A stretch of DNA of 64,000 nucleotides, from assembly GCA_036346355.1 (NCBI GenBank), contig CM070580.1, positions 67,348,854 to 67,412,853 on the forward strand. Direction: 5' to 3'. This DNA is from Rhipidocladum racemiflorum. Its lineage: Eukaryota; Streptophyta; Magnoliopsida; Poales; Poaceae. Each line of letters starts with the position of its first letter. Within the stretch, counting starts at the first letter, position 1. Below, piece after piece: positions 1 through 11,459 of this stretch. The notes beneath the pieces are model-generated. The model ran no database searches. It saw only the letters and a program-made list of their open reading frames with translations, and had not been told where the DNA came from. A program made the position numbers and the translations under genes.

Positions 1-656
1 GAAGACAAAACCAAGAAACACCGAAGGGACACTGCGTGAAAAACCAATTCCAAACACTTTTCTTTTGATTTCAATCAACTAAAACCATGAAAACCAACCG
101 AAATCGACCATTAGAACAGTAAAGAGCATACGAAGGAATCCACCACCAAACTCTTCTATTTGACTCCAGTCAACTACCCGATTTACGACAAAAAGGGTAA
201 GCACTCTTCTCCTACAGGGGTTAATAGTTCTTCGGTGATGGCGCTAACCGGCCACACCGTCAAACCTCACCCTTACTATGAAATAAGAGAGGTGGCCGAA
301 ACCCTTCGGCACCAAAACCCCACTTTATCACAACAACAAGAACAATTCAATCATTTATCTCATAGACATAGCAACATGCATTATCAAATGAAGCATTCAA
401 CATCATAGCTTAAATACAACATTTAAGCGTAAAGAAACGATACCCATACACTTTCCTATTGTGCATCCATTGTGTGTCAAATTTTAGATTTAGTTATACC
501 ACTTTTGCAAGTTTTAATGTTGCTATCCTATGACAAAATTTTAGTTGAAACCTAAGCCATGTTTCTAAGTTATTCCACATCACATTTTAGTTGTACCCTA
601 TAGCATGACACTAAAAATACACATTCCAAGGACCTATAGCCCGCTCTGATACCAAC
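1..656 (-). mobile_element. 5' internal end of a minus-strand LTR retrotransposon (fragment)
   Basis: This stretch lies just inside the LTR that starts at 657. A primer-binding site complement sits at 643-654, so on the minus strand the LTR is followed after two bases by TGGTATCAGAGC. That makes 1-642 the leader or early gag side of the element, which continues out of the window. I recognise no protein in any frame; the open frame at 160-408 on the plus strand has no family resemblance. Confidence 0.6.
643..654 (-). other. Primer-binding site (initiator Met tRNA type)
   Basis: The plus strand reads GCTCTGATACCA, so the minus strand reads TGGTATCAGAGC, complementary to the 3' end of plant initiator methionine tRNA. 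It is two bases from the LTR boundary TGTTACA at 657 and fixes the orientation of this element as minus. Confidence 0.85.
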
Positions 657-2280
657 TGTAACACAACGGCATTTAATATGCCCGAATGCTACCAAACATA
701 GACTAAGCAACCTCTAAATACCACAATCACAAGTAAATTACAGCAAAGGAGCAAGTGCTAATACCAAAAATTTCGGCAGCATCTCCTTTGTTTTTCCATG
801 ATTTGGAGCAACAACAAAGCATCACAAGTTATATCATAACAGAAAGCATCTAAAACAGCAATAACAGGTGACATAGCAACAATATAAGTCCAGGATAAAG
901 CATTCAACCACTTCATGAGCTAAACGAAACAAATAATAAGACCGAGCACACGGTTAAGCAATTCTCCAAGTTTCATGGCATTACTTTTATTATCATGACT
1001 CCAAATGATAACACTGTCTAATTTGTGTGGAGCTACGTGTAGATGTGTAGCTAAACCCTTTTTCCCGCATGCCGGTTTCATGGTACCTAAGAAAAACAAC
1101 ATAAACACAAGCGTGAGTTCATCACTCAGCAAGTATATTGCAATGGAACAAGAAAATACATTCCAATACCTTCATCACCACTTTTCACATACGACATCAT
1201 ACACATCTCATATTCATAGCGTAAGCATATCATTGACATCATCATAAATCATCCTCATATAACATCCTCACATGATGCAATGCAATGCGATGCACATATC
1301 TTCAGAAAACTCATACCGGTATGGTTGAGTACACACCCGTCGGTGTGCACCCTCTCCCCCCTTCCATCCCGAAGATGGAGGGTGCCTACTCCTCGCTTCC
1401 ATACACCGCGGTGGATGGAATCACGATGTAGGACTTACTCATTGGCTCTCCGGAATAGTCATAACTTTCTCACCGACCTTCCCCGGACTAGTTATGACTT
1501 TCTCACCGCCCGGGCCATGTATCATGCCATGTATGCAAGTATGCCAACATCATATTTAACTTGTACATTAACACATGGCATCACAACATAATAGACCGTA
1601 ATTATCATATCGATGGCAAACATTAAAGCATGGCATGTGAACACATCATAAATTCAATTGCAACTCATCAAAACTAGCAACCTACAACTCGCTACCCATT
1701 CCAATACACTTGCCTCAACCACGGGCGTCGGATTGGCGAGAAGTAGAAGGCACTCCCGGGGTCACACCACCTTCGCCCAACGCACGAAAACCCAATGGAT
1801 CTCCTCCCGGTTCGCTCCTCGCTCCTCGCTCTAATGGACGGATCTTCGAGGTGCTGGGGTGGAGAGGCTACCCTAGGGCAGCAAGGGGTGGAGGAGAGGT
1901 GGTGGAGAGGTGGGGAGCAATGGGGGGCAATGGGGGAGGCGCATGCAAAGGGAGAGGGAGGGAGGTGGCGGCTAGGGCACCCAAGGGGGTGGGGGGGCAC
2001 ACAAGGGGTGGTGGGGGCGCAAGCAAGGGTAGGGGGAGGCCCTTTTTACCAGCCCAAACAGGTATCCTACTCCCACATGGACTCAAACTCCTTCCCACCA
2101 AAGCCCACGACCCTTTCCCTTAGGCCCAAACTCCCCCGGAAAGGCCCAAACTCCCGGAAACGGCCCGGAAACACAAATAAACCTCATACCGTATGGTTTC
2201 AACCTCAAATTTCATAGTTCATAAAGTTTTTGACCTTAACATTCACATTAAATAATGTCACACCATTCCGTAGTGTCACA
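657..2280 (-). mobile_element. 5' LTR of the minus-strand element at the left edge
   Basis: The boundary next to the primer site is clear (plus strand TGTAACACAACGG at 657). The outer end is less certain. The most likely edge is ...GTGTCACA at 2280, because family-B LTR sequence (AATGTCCAAC..., compare 47211-47220) resumes right after it; an alternative edge is 2262. The segment contains a GC-rich, G-run section (1850-2040) and no recognisable coding. Open frames there on both strands come from low-complexity GC-rich sequence. A target duplication cannot be checked because the other end is outside the window. Confidence 0.55.
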
Positions 2281-3780
2281 CAAAGTATTAATGTCCAACT
2301 CTTATTCCACATCCTAAGGTGACAAATGATTCATGGCATACAATTATCATGACAAGGTGGCATAATCAAGTAGGTCACATAACTATTCCCGGAATTATTC
2401 AAAAGTATTTTAAATAAACTAGCATGCAATAATTTAAATAAACATAGTTTCAATAGTGGGATCAATATGGTCAAAGCATAACTTGCCTTCAAAAAGTACT
2501 GGTTCCTGGTCTTGAACTTGCTCCTGGGTCAAAACTTCACCTTCGAAGCCTTCGGGCAGTTCAACGTCTACGCGTATCGGATAAATAAACACCAAATAAA
2601 TAAAAATAGAGAAAAACTCATGTCCAAAATTTAAAGAAAACTCACCATTAAATAGAGCTCAATTTTCTAAAAATTTAGAAATTGGAATCACCTCAATAGG
2701 AGTTAAAACACAAAAGTTATAGCCGTTTGAAGTTTGAACAATCAATTAAAAGAATAAATCAAATTAATTCATTTATTCTTCTATTGAAAAAAATCCGAAT
2801 ATGACGTCAGCACCGAATTTCAATTTCGGCCAAATTATTTTTCTAAAGGAAAATCGAATTATTGCGCAAGCATCTAACGGCTTAAATAATCCATTCACAC
2901 CGGACCGGGAACTTGGTCCGGCATCATTCACGACGGACCAAACAGTTGGTCTAGCGTCACTCACAACGGACCGAAAAGTTGTTCCGGCGTACACGTCGAT
3001 CTCTCGGTTACTTGGGAAATTTGGTCCGGCACAACATCAAACTACACGTTCACTATGGACCAGTAACTTTGGTCCGGCGCAAACATCAACTACACGTTCA
3101 ATACGGACCAGTAACTTTTGTCTGGCATCATTCACGACGGACCAAAAAGTTGGTCCGGCGTCACTCACAACGGACCGAAAAGTTGGTCCGGCGTACACGT
3201 GCTACGCTCGGTTGATGTGCTATCGTAACGTGGCCCAATCTACACCGTTCGATCTAAATCCTACAGCTAGGGTTCTAATCTAGCACAGTGCAATATGGAT
3301 CTACGTGACTTAATCTGGTGCGTTGGATCTAGATCCAACGGTGGCTAATAAATCTAAACCGTAATACGGGATTTGTTCAGGGTGACGTGGACCAATCTGG
3401 ACGCCAGGATCTAGATCTAACGGCCTAGATCTAATCTGGGGTTTGAGCACTGAGTGGTGACGTGGGCGAACCTAGGCCCTCGGATCTTGATCGGACGGTT
3501 GACAGAGCTCGCGAGGTCGGTGATGTCCACGGCGGAGCTGGCTTGGCTGGAGACGGGGACAATGACCTATGCGACGGCGTTTGAGCGCGAGTCCAGCGAA
3601 GTGAGTGGTCCTCTCCGACGCGTCTCGTCACGGGGATTCTGGATCTGGCCTCGGCGACGGCGGAGATGGCTCGCGACGGCGGAAAACGGCAAGAACCGCG
3701 GTGGAACCCTAGAGCAACTTCGGCGAGCAATTGCGGCACACTAGCGGTGGCTCGAGCGGCGTGGGTTAGGGCAAAGCATG
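2281..3780 (-). mobile_element. Truncated gypsy-type LTR fragment (family B-like), minus orientation
   Basis: Read on the minus strand it matches, with drift, the plus-oriented LTR at 41259-43737. The stretch at 2480-2580 corresponds to 43110-43220 (caagttatgctttgacc, the gttgaagtgcc section), and 3220-3420 has the same ATCTAACGG / GATCCAACGG motifs. It is cut at about 2281 by the left-edge LTR. At about 3775-3795 it is joined to an oppositely oriented LTR end. No gene is visible. Confidence 0.65.
2895..3212. repeat. GGACCAA...TTGGTCCGG palindromic module inside a gypsy-type LTR
   Basis: At least six inverted pairs occur, each a CGGACC(A/G)AA arm and a TTGGTCCGGC arm 6-10 bases apart, at intervals of about 45-65 bp. 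The same palindrome type fills the U3 regions of the copia LTRs at 9770-10110 and 39725-40150. The equivalent part of the LTR at 41259-43737 (about 42440-42700) has a different, GC-rich sequence. Confidence 0.75.
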
Positions 3781-4214
3781 CGCATGGAAGAGGCCATGCA
3801 TGTAGCTATTAGAATTGCATTTCTATGCATAACTTGCTGAGTGCTTTAAGTACTCACCCTTGCCACAACACAAACACCAGTTGAGGAAGAATCAACGCCA
3901 GCACTGAAGGAGGAGTTCCAGGAGGAGATGATGAACTAGGGAGCGAGCCTAGTCAGTTGCTTGTGGCATATTGGTTGGCGCCACGAGTTTATTTATTTCA
4001 GCTGCAGTTTATTTGATTAAGACTTAGCCCTGCGAGGCGTACTTTTGTAAGTTGACCATAAGGTTAACTCAATAGGTTTTATATCAAACAAAGACTTTAT
4101 TTATTATACTGTTGCGTATGATTATGATATTCATCTGTGTTGAGACGATGTGCACTAGCCCCTGGAATAGTGTGGAATACACCAAGGGTCCGGGTTTGCA
4201 CATCTGGGTCCCGA
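3781..4214 (+). mobile_element. 3' end of a gypsy-type LTR, plus orientation
   Basis: It carries the conserved LTR tail of this superfamily: ccatgcat..., TTGCTGAGTGCTTTA, the ...GTGCACTAG... section and the end GGGTCCCGACA at 4214. The same tail, more or less diverged, is at 8400-8533 plus 40278-40566, and reversed at 45855-46270. Only the last 430 bp are present. The upstream edge is an inverted junction with the fragment at 2281-3780. Confidence 0.65.
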
Positions 4215-4349
4215 CAAGTAAGAGAATGGGAGAGAGGAGGAGGGAGAAGGGGCCCTCCCAAGGCTAGAATGGTGACGTGGGAGGTGCGGGAATCGAGGGA
4301 GGTGGCGTTGTTCACGCACAGGAGCTGGCATGGCCGCCACTGTTCGTGC
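4215..4349 (-). mobile_element. Fragment of a third LTR (family C), left of the solo LTR
   Basis: This 135-bp GC-rich piece abuts the solo LTR's target duplication and was contiguous with 40572 onward before that insertion. Its right-hand partner (40572-40961) begins on the minus strand with TGTAACACCC. I therefore take both pieces as one minus-strand LTR. No coding capacity is seen. Confidence 0.45.
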
Positions 4350-5951
4350 GCTGATGTAACATCCAAAAATTTGGATTTTTCAAAAATCTTTTGTATAGAT
4401 TAGCCTCCAAAAAATTTCTGCTAATTTTCTCGCTTTAATAAAGCCTAATTTGGTATTTTCTAAAGCTAAAACAATTTAATTTGATTATTCTAAACCTCAA
4501 ATAAAAGAAATTTATTTTTATTTGGGTTCCTTGTGCTTCAAGAAATTCTACTGTAATTTTTTAGATTTTTCGGAGCTCGTTTGCTATTTATTGGATTTAT
4601 TCGGAATCGATTTGTATTAAGCACTTTTATTGAAATTAATTAATTATTTCTAAAAGTTTATATAAAGTTTTGTTGCAAATATTTTATTTGAGTTCAAAAT
4701 GTCTCAAATATTTTCTAGAATTTTTATAGCCTCAAAAGATTTATTTGAATTTTCGGAATTGTTTTTATTGCAAAAATACAAATTTCCTGGCCGTGCCACG
4801 TGTCGCCACCAGAATCGGCCACGTCACCCAGTCCGGGTCACGCACGCCAAGTGCTCGATAAAAAACCTATGAGACCCATTTTTGCGTTTTTCTTGATTTT
4901 TTTGACCTAGCCGCCACCCTAACCTCATGTAGACCTCCCATGGTCTCTCCCACATGTCCCCAACTTCAGATTAATTTTCCAAACCCTATAATCCACCCCT
5001 CATCCTCTGAAATGCCGCCGAACGTCGGCCTGTTTTGTCATCGCATTACTCGTCGTCTCATCGCGAATTTTGGCGAGCCACCTACGTCACGGCGTGCCCC
5101 AAGGTACCATCTGTCTCCCCTCCAAATTTTATCCAATTTCGCCCACAGAATCAAAAGTTACAGCCGTTTCAATCTCGAATCTTGCCGAGGCCATATCTCC
5201 CACAATTTTTCAAGTTTGGCCGTGAAATTGTTACTGTAGACTCTCCTTGATGTCCTCCACATGATGCACATCCTAACCCATGATTTTTCCCTCTGGATTT
5301 TGCGCAGAAAAATCTTTTCTCTGATCAGACTGCGTTGTAGACAGCGACAATCATCCTCGCGCGTTCCCCGCTGATCCAGAAGGTAAAACTCCGAGCCACC
5401 TATGACACAGTGTTCCTCTAGGTGACATCTAGCTCTCGGTTAAATTTGGTTAAGTTTCAATCATTATTCTAGAAGTTATGGCCGTCTAAAGATTGGCTCC
5501 GAAAGCCGTTCGTCGACAGTTTGTGATCAATCCGTTGGGTCGCCGCAAAATCCGCTTACACCGTTGAGTTCGTCTCATCGCGTTCTATGTGATGGACATT
5601 CCCCCCTTTGCCATCCCATCATCCGAAAAAAAATTTTATATATTTAGGTTGTCTTTGTGCCGCCGCCGCGCGCCGTCTTTTGACACCGGTTATTTTAGTT
5701 CGCTCCGGCCGTGTTGTCGCATCCGGTGGGTCATCATGTACTGTTTTGGTCCATCCTTAGAGTTCTTTTGGCCTCCGTTCGCTGATAAAGCCCGGTTCCG
5801 GTTTGTAGCTGTCGTCTTTCGACCTAACCCTTTGTTACCGGTTCACGTTTCGGTTAGCCATCCTTGGTAGCGTTTTATCGCGGCCATGTCGTTGCACCGA
5901 CCGTCGCAACCTTCTCGTTTCATGAGCGTCCCGCCGTCGTTTCGCCTTCGC

Positions 5952-6090
5952 CGTTAACGTTCCACCATTAACGTTCCACTGTTAACATTCCATCGTTAAC
6001 GTTTTGCCGTTAACGTTTTGCCATTAATGCTCCACCGTTAACGCTCCGCCGTTAACGTTCCGCCGTTAACTCTTCATCGTTAACGTTTGG
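5952..6090 (+). repeat. 14-bp tandem array built on CGTTAACG (10 units)
   Basis: Ten consecutive units fit a consensus CGTTAACGTTCCRC with exact 14-bp spacing. Eight keep GTTAAC and two read ATTAAC or ATTAAT. CGTTAACG is itself palindromic, and on the other strand most units contain AACGG. The same array, longer and less regular, is in all three array LTRs. Confidence 0.9.
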
Positions 6091-7385
6091 CTCTCATCTC
6101 TTCGGTGTCATCGCATGCGTGCATTCATGCAAGAGCCCTAGTGCGATGTCCTCATCTATTCTATCATCATGATGTGAGCCTAGCCTCATCGTCTTATCAT
6201 CTTCAAAGCTAAACCAAAACCCTAACCTAAGACCAATTTGATGGACTAAGTTCATCGTGAGCCGCGTTGTATCTTTGCAATCTTTCCCATTGTTTCAATC
6301 GTGGTAAGACACTTGTCCTTGTCTTATCCCTGAAAATCTAATCTACCATTAACCTAGAATTCATTCATGGACTTGGTCGATAGACCATTGGCCATCTGTC
6401 ACACCCTAGTGCCCGATCTAATCTATCGGTCTCTCTCTTTTGTTTGGCTGTGTATCTGTTTAGTCAACAAAAGTCAACTTTGAGCTTCAGTTTAGTTCAT
6501 TGTGAACTAACATACCTTTATGGACCCGGTCTATAGATCGAGAGCCCATATGTCATTGTTCGTCCAATCAAGATAATAACTTCAGAAGAAATATTTTTGG
6601 GAATATTATTCTTTCTTTCGCAGTTATTAATCTTTCCCTTTTCGGTGTTTTTCGAAAGCTCGTTCTCTTTTGTCTACTCTTCGATCTAATCCGTTCGAGT
6701 TTCCAATTTCATCTAAGACGTTGTGCCCAATGCTATTTGTTCTTAGTTTGAAGTTCTACTTGATGTGTCTTTTGAGTTGGTTTGTATTTGCTTCTTCTTT
6801 AATCGTTAGACGTGTGATTCGGAAGTCGTTCCACAGAGCTGAAGGTCCAGGAAGTGAAGATCGAAGATCGAGGATCAAGAATTAAGGATAAAAAGTAAAT
6901 AACAATAACAATTGCAAGGGCCAGGCAAGTTGTGCTTTGACCATGTTGATCCCATTTTCGAAAATTATGTTGTTTCAAATTGTTGCATGCTAGTTTAAGT
7001 TAAACTGATTTCAATTAATTTGGGATTAGATAATCAACCTATTTGTTATTACCACCTTGTCCATAATAATTGTATGCCATGATTCATTTGTCACCTTAGG
7101 TTTGTTGATTAATAGTTGGTAGCTATTGAATTGCCAACATGGGTTGATAGAATGTATTAGTTTGCTTAGACCTGCAACGAGTCAGTGCCATCATTTTGAA
7201 AATACAAATGTCAATATTGGTTAATGGAATATGCAATGTATTTTGAAATGGTGTGACGTGTTGCTGACACGATGATGTTGATATGCAGAGGCCCTCGTGC
7301 TTCTTCAAGGATGTTGAGTTGTTGTTGGCATTGTGTTGCGCAATAATCACTGGGGTGGTAAAATGATTTAGACTGGGGCAAGTGG

Positions 7386-7668
7386 CACTACTACAAATAG
7401 ATTTATATTAGACGCCTTATCACAGACGGTTTTGATAAACTGTCTATGATGAGGAATATTACAGATGGTTCCAATTTAGAACCGTCTGTGATGGCTTTTT
7501 TCACAGACGGTTTCAATTTAGAACCGTCTGTGATGGCTTTTTCACAGACGGTTGGGAAACCGTCTGTGATGATTACGAGTCATCACTGACCCATTCTTAC
7601 TGACGGTTCACAAAACCGTCTGTGATGACGTTTGTGAACCATCTGTAATGAGGTTTTCTGTACTAGTG
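7386..7668. mobile_element. Non-autonomous CACTA (MITE-like) element, 283 bp
   Basis: The left end is CACTACTACAAATAG and the right end is the imperfect inverse TTTTCTGTACTAGTG. Both are flanked by a 3-bp duplication TGG (7383-7385 and 7669-7671), as expected for CACTA transposons. The interior is almost entirely subterminal inverted motifs of the form CACAGACGGTT / AACCGTCTGTGA. It has no coding capacity and would need a transposase supplied in trans. It sits inside the solo LTR and is therefore younger than that LTR. Confidence 0.93.
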
Positions 7669-8533
7669 TGGCAAGATCGATGGTGGGCCAGTTTGGCAGT
7701 GAGGATTGTACGAAACATGATATATGTATGAGTGATGGTGAGATGGTTTTCTTTGAGAGATTGTGATGGAAGTCTTGCCCTGGTCAACCTAAGGACTTAA
7801 CCTTGCAAACCTTTGAACTGAGTCAAACAAACAACCACATGTCTGTAATGGGACGGACCTAGTTGAGTAGGTTTCTAATAACTTGCATGTGGTACCTCGG
7901 GGTGTCAACTACATCTCTGTGTAGTTGAATGGGGGAGCGTACTGGGGCTGCGGTTAGGTACCCATCCAACGGTATATCGGTCCTATACTTCGCCTCTGCT
8001 GAGGGAAGGGATAGTGTATGGCAACCGGGGAGGTTCACTTGTGGAGTTAGAAGCTTCCAAAAGGCTTTGTTATGATCGCTCATTCGCATACTCTTGTATG
8101 GCGATTCACGGCTGACGTGATGAGTTGATTGTATCTTGTGGGTAAAGTGTATAACCAGTATTGGACATTGCTCAGGGATTACAATCAAGGGTTAGCTTTT
8201 CTTAAAATGGAACTTGGGCTTGGAGGCGTTCTTGCCTGTGGAAAGTGATAACTGGTTAAGGATGTGGTTTGTTTTACTTATGAAATAACTGTGCAATCTA
8301 TTACTGTTATTACATGTTTTACTGCTTTACAATCAATTATGTTATTTGTGAATGTTGCTTTTCCGCAAAATAACCATTCATCCTGTCACTTGGAATAAGC
8401 CATGCATATAGTTAATAGACTTGCATTCTGTGCATAACTTGCTGAGTGCTTTATGTACTCACCCCTTGCAACGAACAATCACCAGTTGAGAAGAAGACTA
8501 CAACGTCGAAGAAGAGAAAGTTCCGTGAGAAGG

Positions 8534-10131
8534 TGTAGGATCGAAGTATATGAATATAGCAATCAGAGGGGGGGTGAATTATTGTGCGGAAGCGAAAACC
8601 AAATTTTCAATCTACCAAAAGTTCACCCCAAAACATAACCAAATAATTGCCTCGTATTCGATAAAAACAAAATGATAGAGATTCGATAAAATGCAAATTC
8701 CTAGATATCCAACCGTTAGATCAATCTAAAATTTGTACACAAGAAACAAGATTCAAATACGAATCAAACCCAAAAAGAATCAGCTCGATCAGACTTACGG
8801 ATCAAAAGTTATGAGCTTTGCAAGCTAGCTATTCCAGAACTTGACGAAAATCAATCTAATCAAAACTTGTAGATTAATCAAGAACAACAAAAGATTAATC
8901 AACAAAACTTTGAGAAACACTAGATCAATACCCTAGAAAGGTTTTTGATGGATCAAATCAGATGAAACTCCAAGAACAAAAACCAATCTAGAACCAGAAC
9001 AAGCATGCAAAGAAGAACCAAAACAGGAAACACTGTAGCAACGTGGTTACTGTAGCACGCAAGGATCTGGAAGAATTGATCTTTATTTCTCTTGTCTAAA
9101 GTACTCCCATCAAAAGAGTACAAACCCTAAAACTGAGCTCTAAACTCTAAATGCCCCAGCTCCAATTGATGCCCTTCAACAGGAGACAACCCCTCCTATT
9201 TAAAGGAGCAAAACACAAGGAGTCCTGAATACAATTCCTAATCCTAGAAGGAGTCCCACTCCTAATCCTAGAAAGAGTATGTATTCAACACAACTCCACT
9301 TAGCCCAACCTGGCCGAGTACAACTCTTGCACGCGTATGACAACCCTACCATACTCACATGACTAACACTTTGCACGCGCATGGCCACCTGCCATTCTCA
9401 CGTGACTAACCATTCTTCATGTGCACCATTCTCTAGCCCGAACGTCCCTCATGACATCCTTGACCACCAAGACCTCGGTTCCTCCAGAACCTAGTCCCGA
9501 ATCTCAGTTCCTCCATGAACCTAGTTTCGGTCCTGTCATCGACCACGTTCGCCCTCGAGCAACACCTGCACATGAACAAACCACAAAACGATTCCGAGCA
9601 CAAGCCCGCGACTTGACTCAACATTAGTCCATGCAAATACTCACACGAGCATTGCATAAAGTCCACTTCAAAACAAGCATCATGAAATTCTCACAAATTT
9701 CATAATCTCAAATTTAAACCAAAATTCAATTCCAAAATTGCTCAAAACCCTAATCGAGCAAAAACCATTCACGCTGGACCAAACAACAGTCCGGCGCAGC
9801 TCACGACGGACCAAAAACCCGGTCCGGCGTACATGCGAAACTCTCAGTTCAAATCAGAGGAAACATGTTTAAAAACACATGTTCACGACGGACCCAAAAA
9901 GATTTGGTCCGGCTCAAAAACGTTTGAAAACGCGTTCACGGCAGACCAAAGAAAATTGGTCTGGCGCAAACGTGCCACGCTCGGTTTCAAAGCAACTTGG
10001 TCCGACACGAAAACCCTAGAAAAGGTCATTCACGGCGGACCAAAAAAGATTTGGTCTGGCGTATATGAGAATCTTACTGTTTTCATTGTGAATTTGGTCC
10101 GGCTCAAATGCACCAAACGCACGTTCACGAC
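8534..10131 (-). mobile_element. 3' LTR of the minus copia, first part
   Basis: Plus-strand TGTAGGATCGAAG marks the inner U5 end, identical in position to 25568 next to the primer site. A TATA-like TATTTAAA lies at 9197-9204. From 9770 to 10110 there are GGACCAAA/TTGGTCCGG palindromes. It is interrupted at 10131 by the plus-strand copia (duplication ACGAC). No gene is present; the open frame at 9833-10543 only runs through the palindromes. Confidence 0.9.
9197..9204 (-). promoter_or_regulatory. TATA-like box of the copia LTR
   Basis: TTTAAATA on the minus strand occurs within a conserved context (CCTTTAAATAGGAG) shared by all four copia LTRs in the window (also 11452, 19207 and 26225). It is the best candidate for the retrotransposon promoter. 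Position and conservation are seen; function is inferred. Confidence 0.6.
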
Positions 10132-10371
10132 TATGAATCATATGATGAAAAATTGGCTTGATCTTGTGCTGAAAAATTGGTTAGGATTAATCTTGCAAAA
10201 TTGCTTGCATGAAGGACCAAACATTCAAACATCCAAAAACAGAGACTTTGCATTTGCGCCAGACCAAACATCCAAAAACAGTGAGTTTCGCATGTATGAC
10301 GGACCAAACTTTTTGGTCTGTCATAAACGTGATTTTGATGCTTTTACGCTTGTTCAAGAAATCGCGTTTTT

Positions 10372-10735
10372 CCCATGTATGACGGACCAAATTTTTTGGT
10401 CTGTCATACACATGCTTTTGGCGAACTCGTTTTTCCCATGTATGACAAACCAAATTTTTTGGTCTGTCATACACATGCTTTTGGCGAACTCGTTTTTCCC
10501 ATGTATGACAAACCAAATTTTTGGTCCGTCATACACATGCTAGGCGACCTCGTTTTTCCATGTATGACAAACCAAATTTTTTGGTCTGTCATACACATGC
10601 TTTTGGCGACCTCGTTTTTCCCATGTATGACAAACCAAATTTTTTGGTCTGTCATACACATGCTTTTGGCAAACTCGTTTTTCCCATGTATGACAAACCA
10701 AAATTTTTGGTCTGACATACACATGCTTTTGGCGC
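10372..10735. repeat. Tandem palindromic repeat, six units of about 63 bp
   Basis: Each unit has an inverted pair: CATGTATGACaaACCAAA, a few T, then TTTGGTCTGTCATACACATG. It is followed by a spacer of the type CTTTTGGCGAACTCGTTTTTC. The first unit reads GACGGACC and later ones GACAAACC. Because of the dyads both strands look open, producing spurious reading frames on both. No protein is implied. Confidence 0.92.
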
Positions 10736-11451
10736 CGAACCTAAGTCTCATGCAACCAAGCGTAGTGCATGTAGGACGGACCAAACTTTTGGTCCGTCAT
10801 AAACGTGCTTTTCGGCATGAACTGATTTCTTTGCCGGGTTCGAAGGCATGTGTGTGACGGACCAAAACTTTGGTCCGTCATGAACATAAGTTTCTGGAAT
10901 TTGTGCGCTGGACTGGTTTTTGGTCTGTGCTGGATGTTTTTGTGCACGGTTAAGGGTTTTGAGCTAATGTTGACTTTATGCAATGCTCGTGTAAGTATTT
11001 GCATGAACTAATGTTGAGTCAAGTCGCGGACTTGTGCTCGGATTTGTTTTGTGGTTTGTTCATGTGCAGGTATTGCTCGAAGACGAATGTGGTCGATGAC
11101 GGGACCGGAACTAGGTTCATGGAGGAACTGAGGTTCGGGACTAGGTTCAGGAGGAACTGAGGTCTTGGTGGTCAAGGATGTCATGCGGGATGTTCGGGCT
11201 AAGAGAATGGTGCACATGAAGAATGGTTAGTCACGTGAGAATGGCAGGAGGTCATTCGCGTGCAAAGTGTTAGTCACGTGAGTATGGCAGGTGGCCATAC
11301 GCGTGCAAAGTGTTAGTCACATGAGTATGGTAGGGTTACCATACGCGTGCAAGAGTTGTACTCAGCCAGGTTGGGCCAAGTAGAGTTGTGTTGGATACAG
11401 ATTCCTTCTAGGGAATAGGAATTGTATTCAGAACTCCTTGTGGGTTGGTCC

Positions 11452-11459
11452 TTTAAATA
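11452..11459 (+). promoter_or_regulatory. TATA-like box, 5' LTR of the plus copia
   Basis: TTTAAATA sits in the context GTCCTTTAAATAGGAGGGG, conserved in all four copia LTRs and about 650 bp before the LTR end. It is the likely promoter of the element's genomic transcript (inference). Confidence 0.6.

Larger units (their letters stand above)
4355..8533 (+). mobile_element. Solo LTR of family A, first part
   Basis: It starts TGTAACATCC at 4355 directly after GCTGA (4350-4354). It stops at 8533 where a copia element is inserted, and resumes at 40278-40566. The final ...TCTCGACA is followed by GCTGA (40567-40571), a perfect 5-bp target duplication. No primer-binding site follows the end, so this is a solo LTR left after LTR-LTR recombination. 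Without the nested insertions it is about 4.2 kb. It matches, in opposite orientation, the LTRs at 45855-50386, 53243-57721 and 60570 onward. It holds no gene. Confidence 0.85.

Noticed and set aside
160..408. 82-codon plus-strand frame at the left edge
   Set aside because: It lies antisense within the leader of a minus-strand retrotransposon and has no recognisable motif.
1692..2217. Overlapping Gly/Arg-rich and Pro-rich frames on both strands
   Set aside because: They come from G-run, GC-rich LTR sequence with no domain pattern.
10372..10735. CRISPR-like regularly spaced repeats with dyad symmetry
   Set aside because: The units are about 63 bp with nearly identical spacers, lie inside a retrotransposon LTR in a plant genome, and have no cas genes nearby.
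10187..10857. Long overlapping reading frames on both strands, again at 17745-18619
   Set aside because: They run through the tandem palindromic units, which keep both strands open with the same repeated peptide; they are LTR repeats, not genes.
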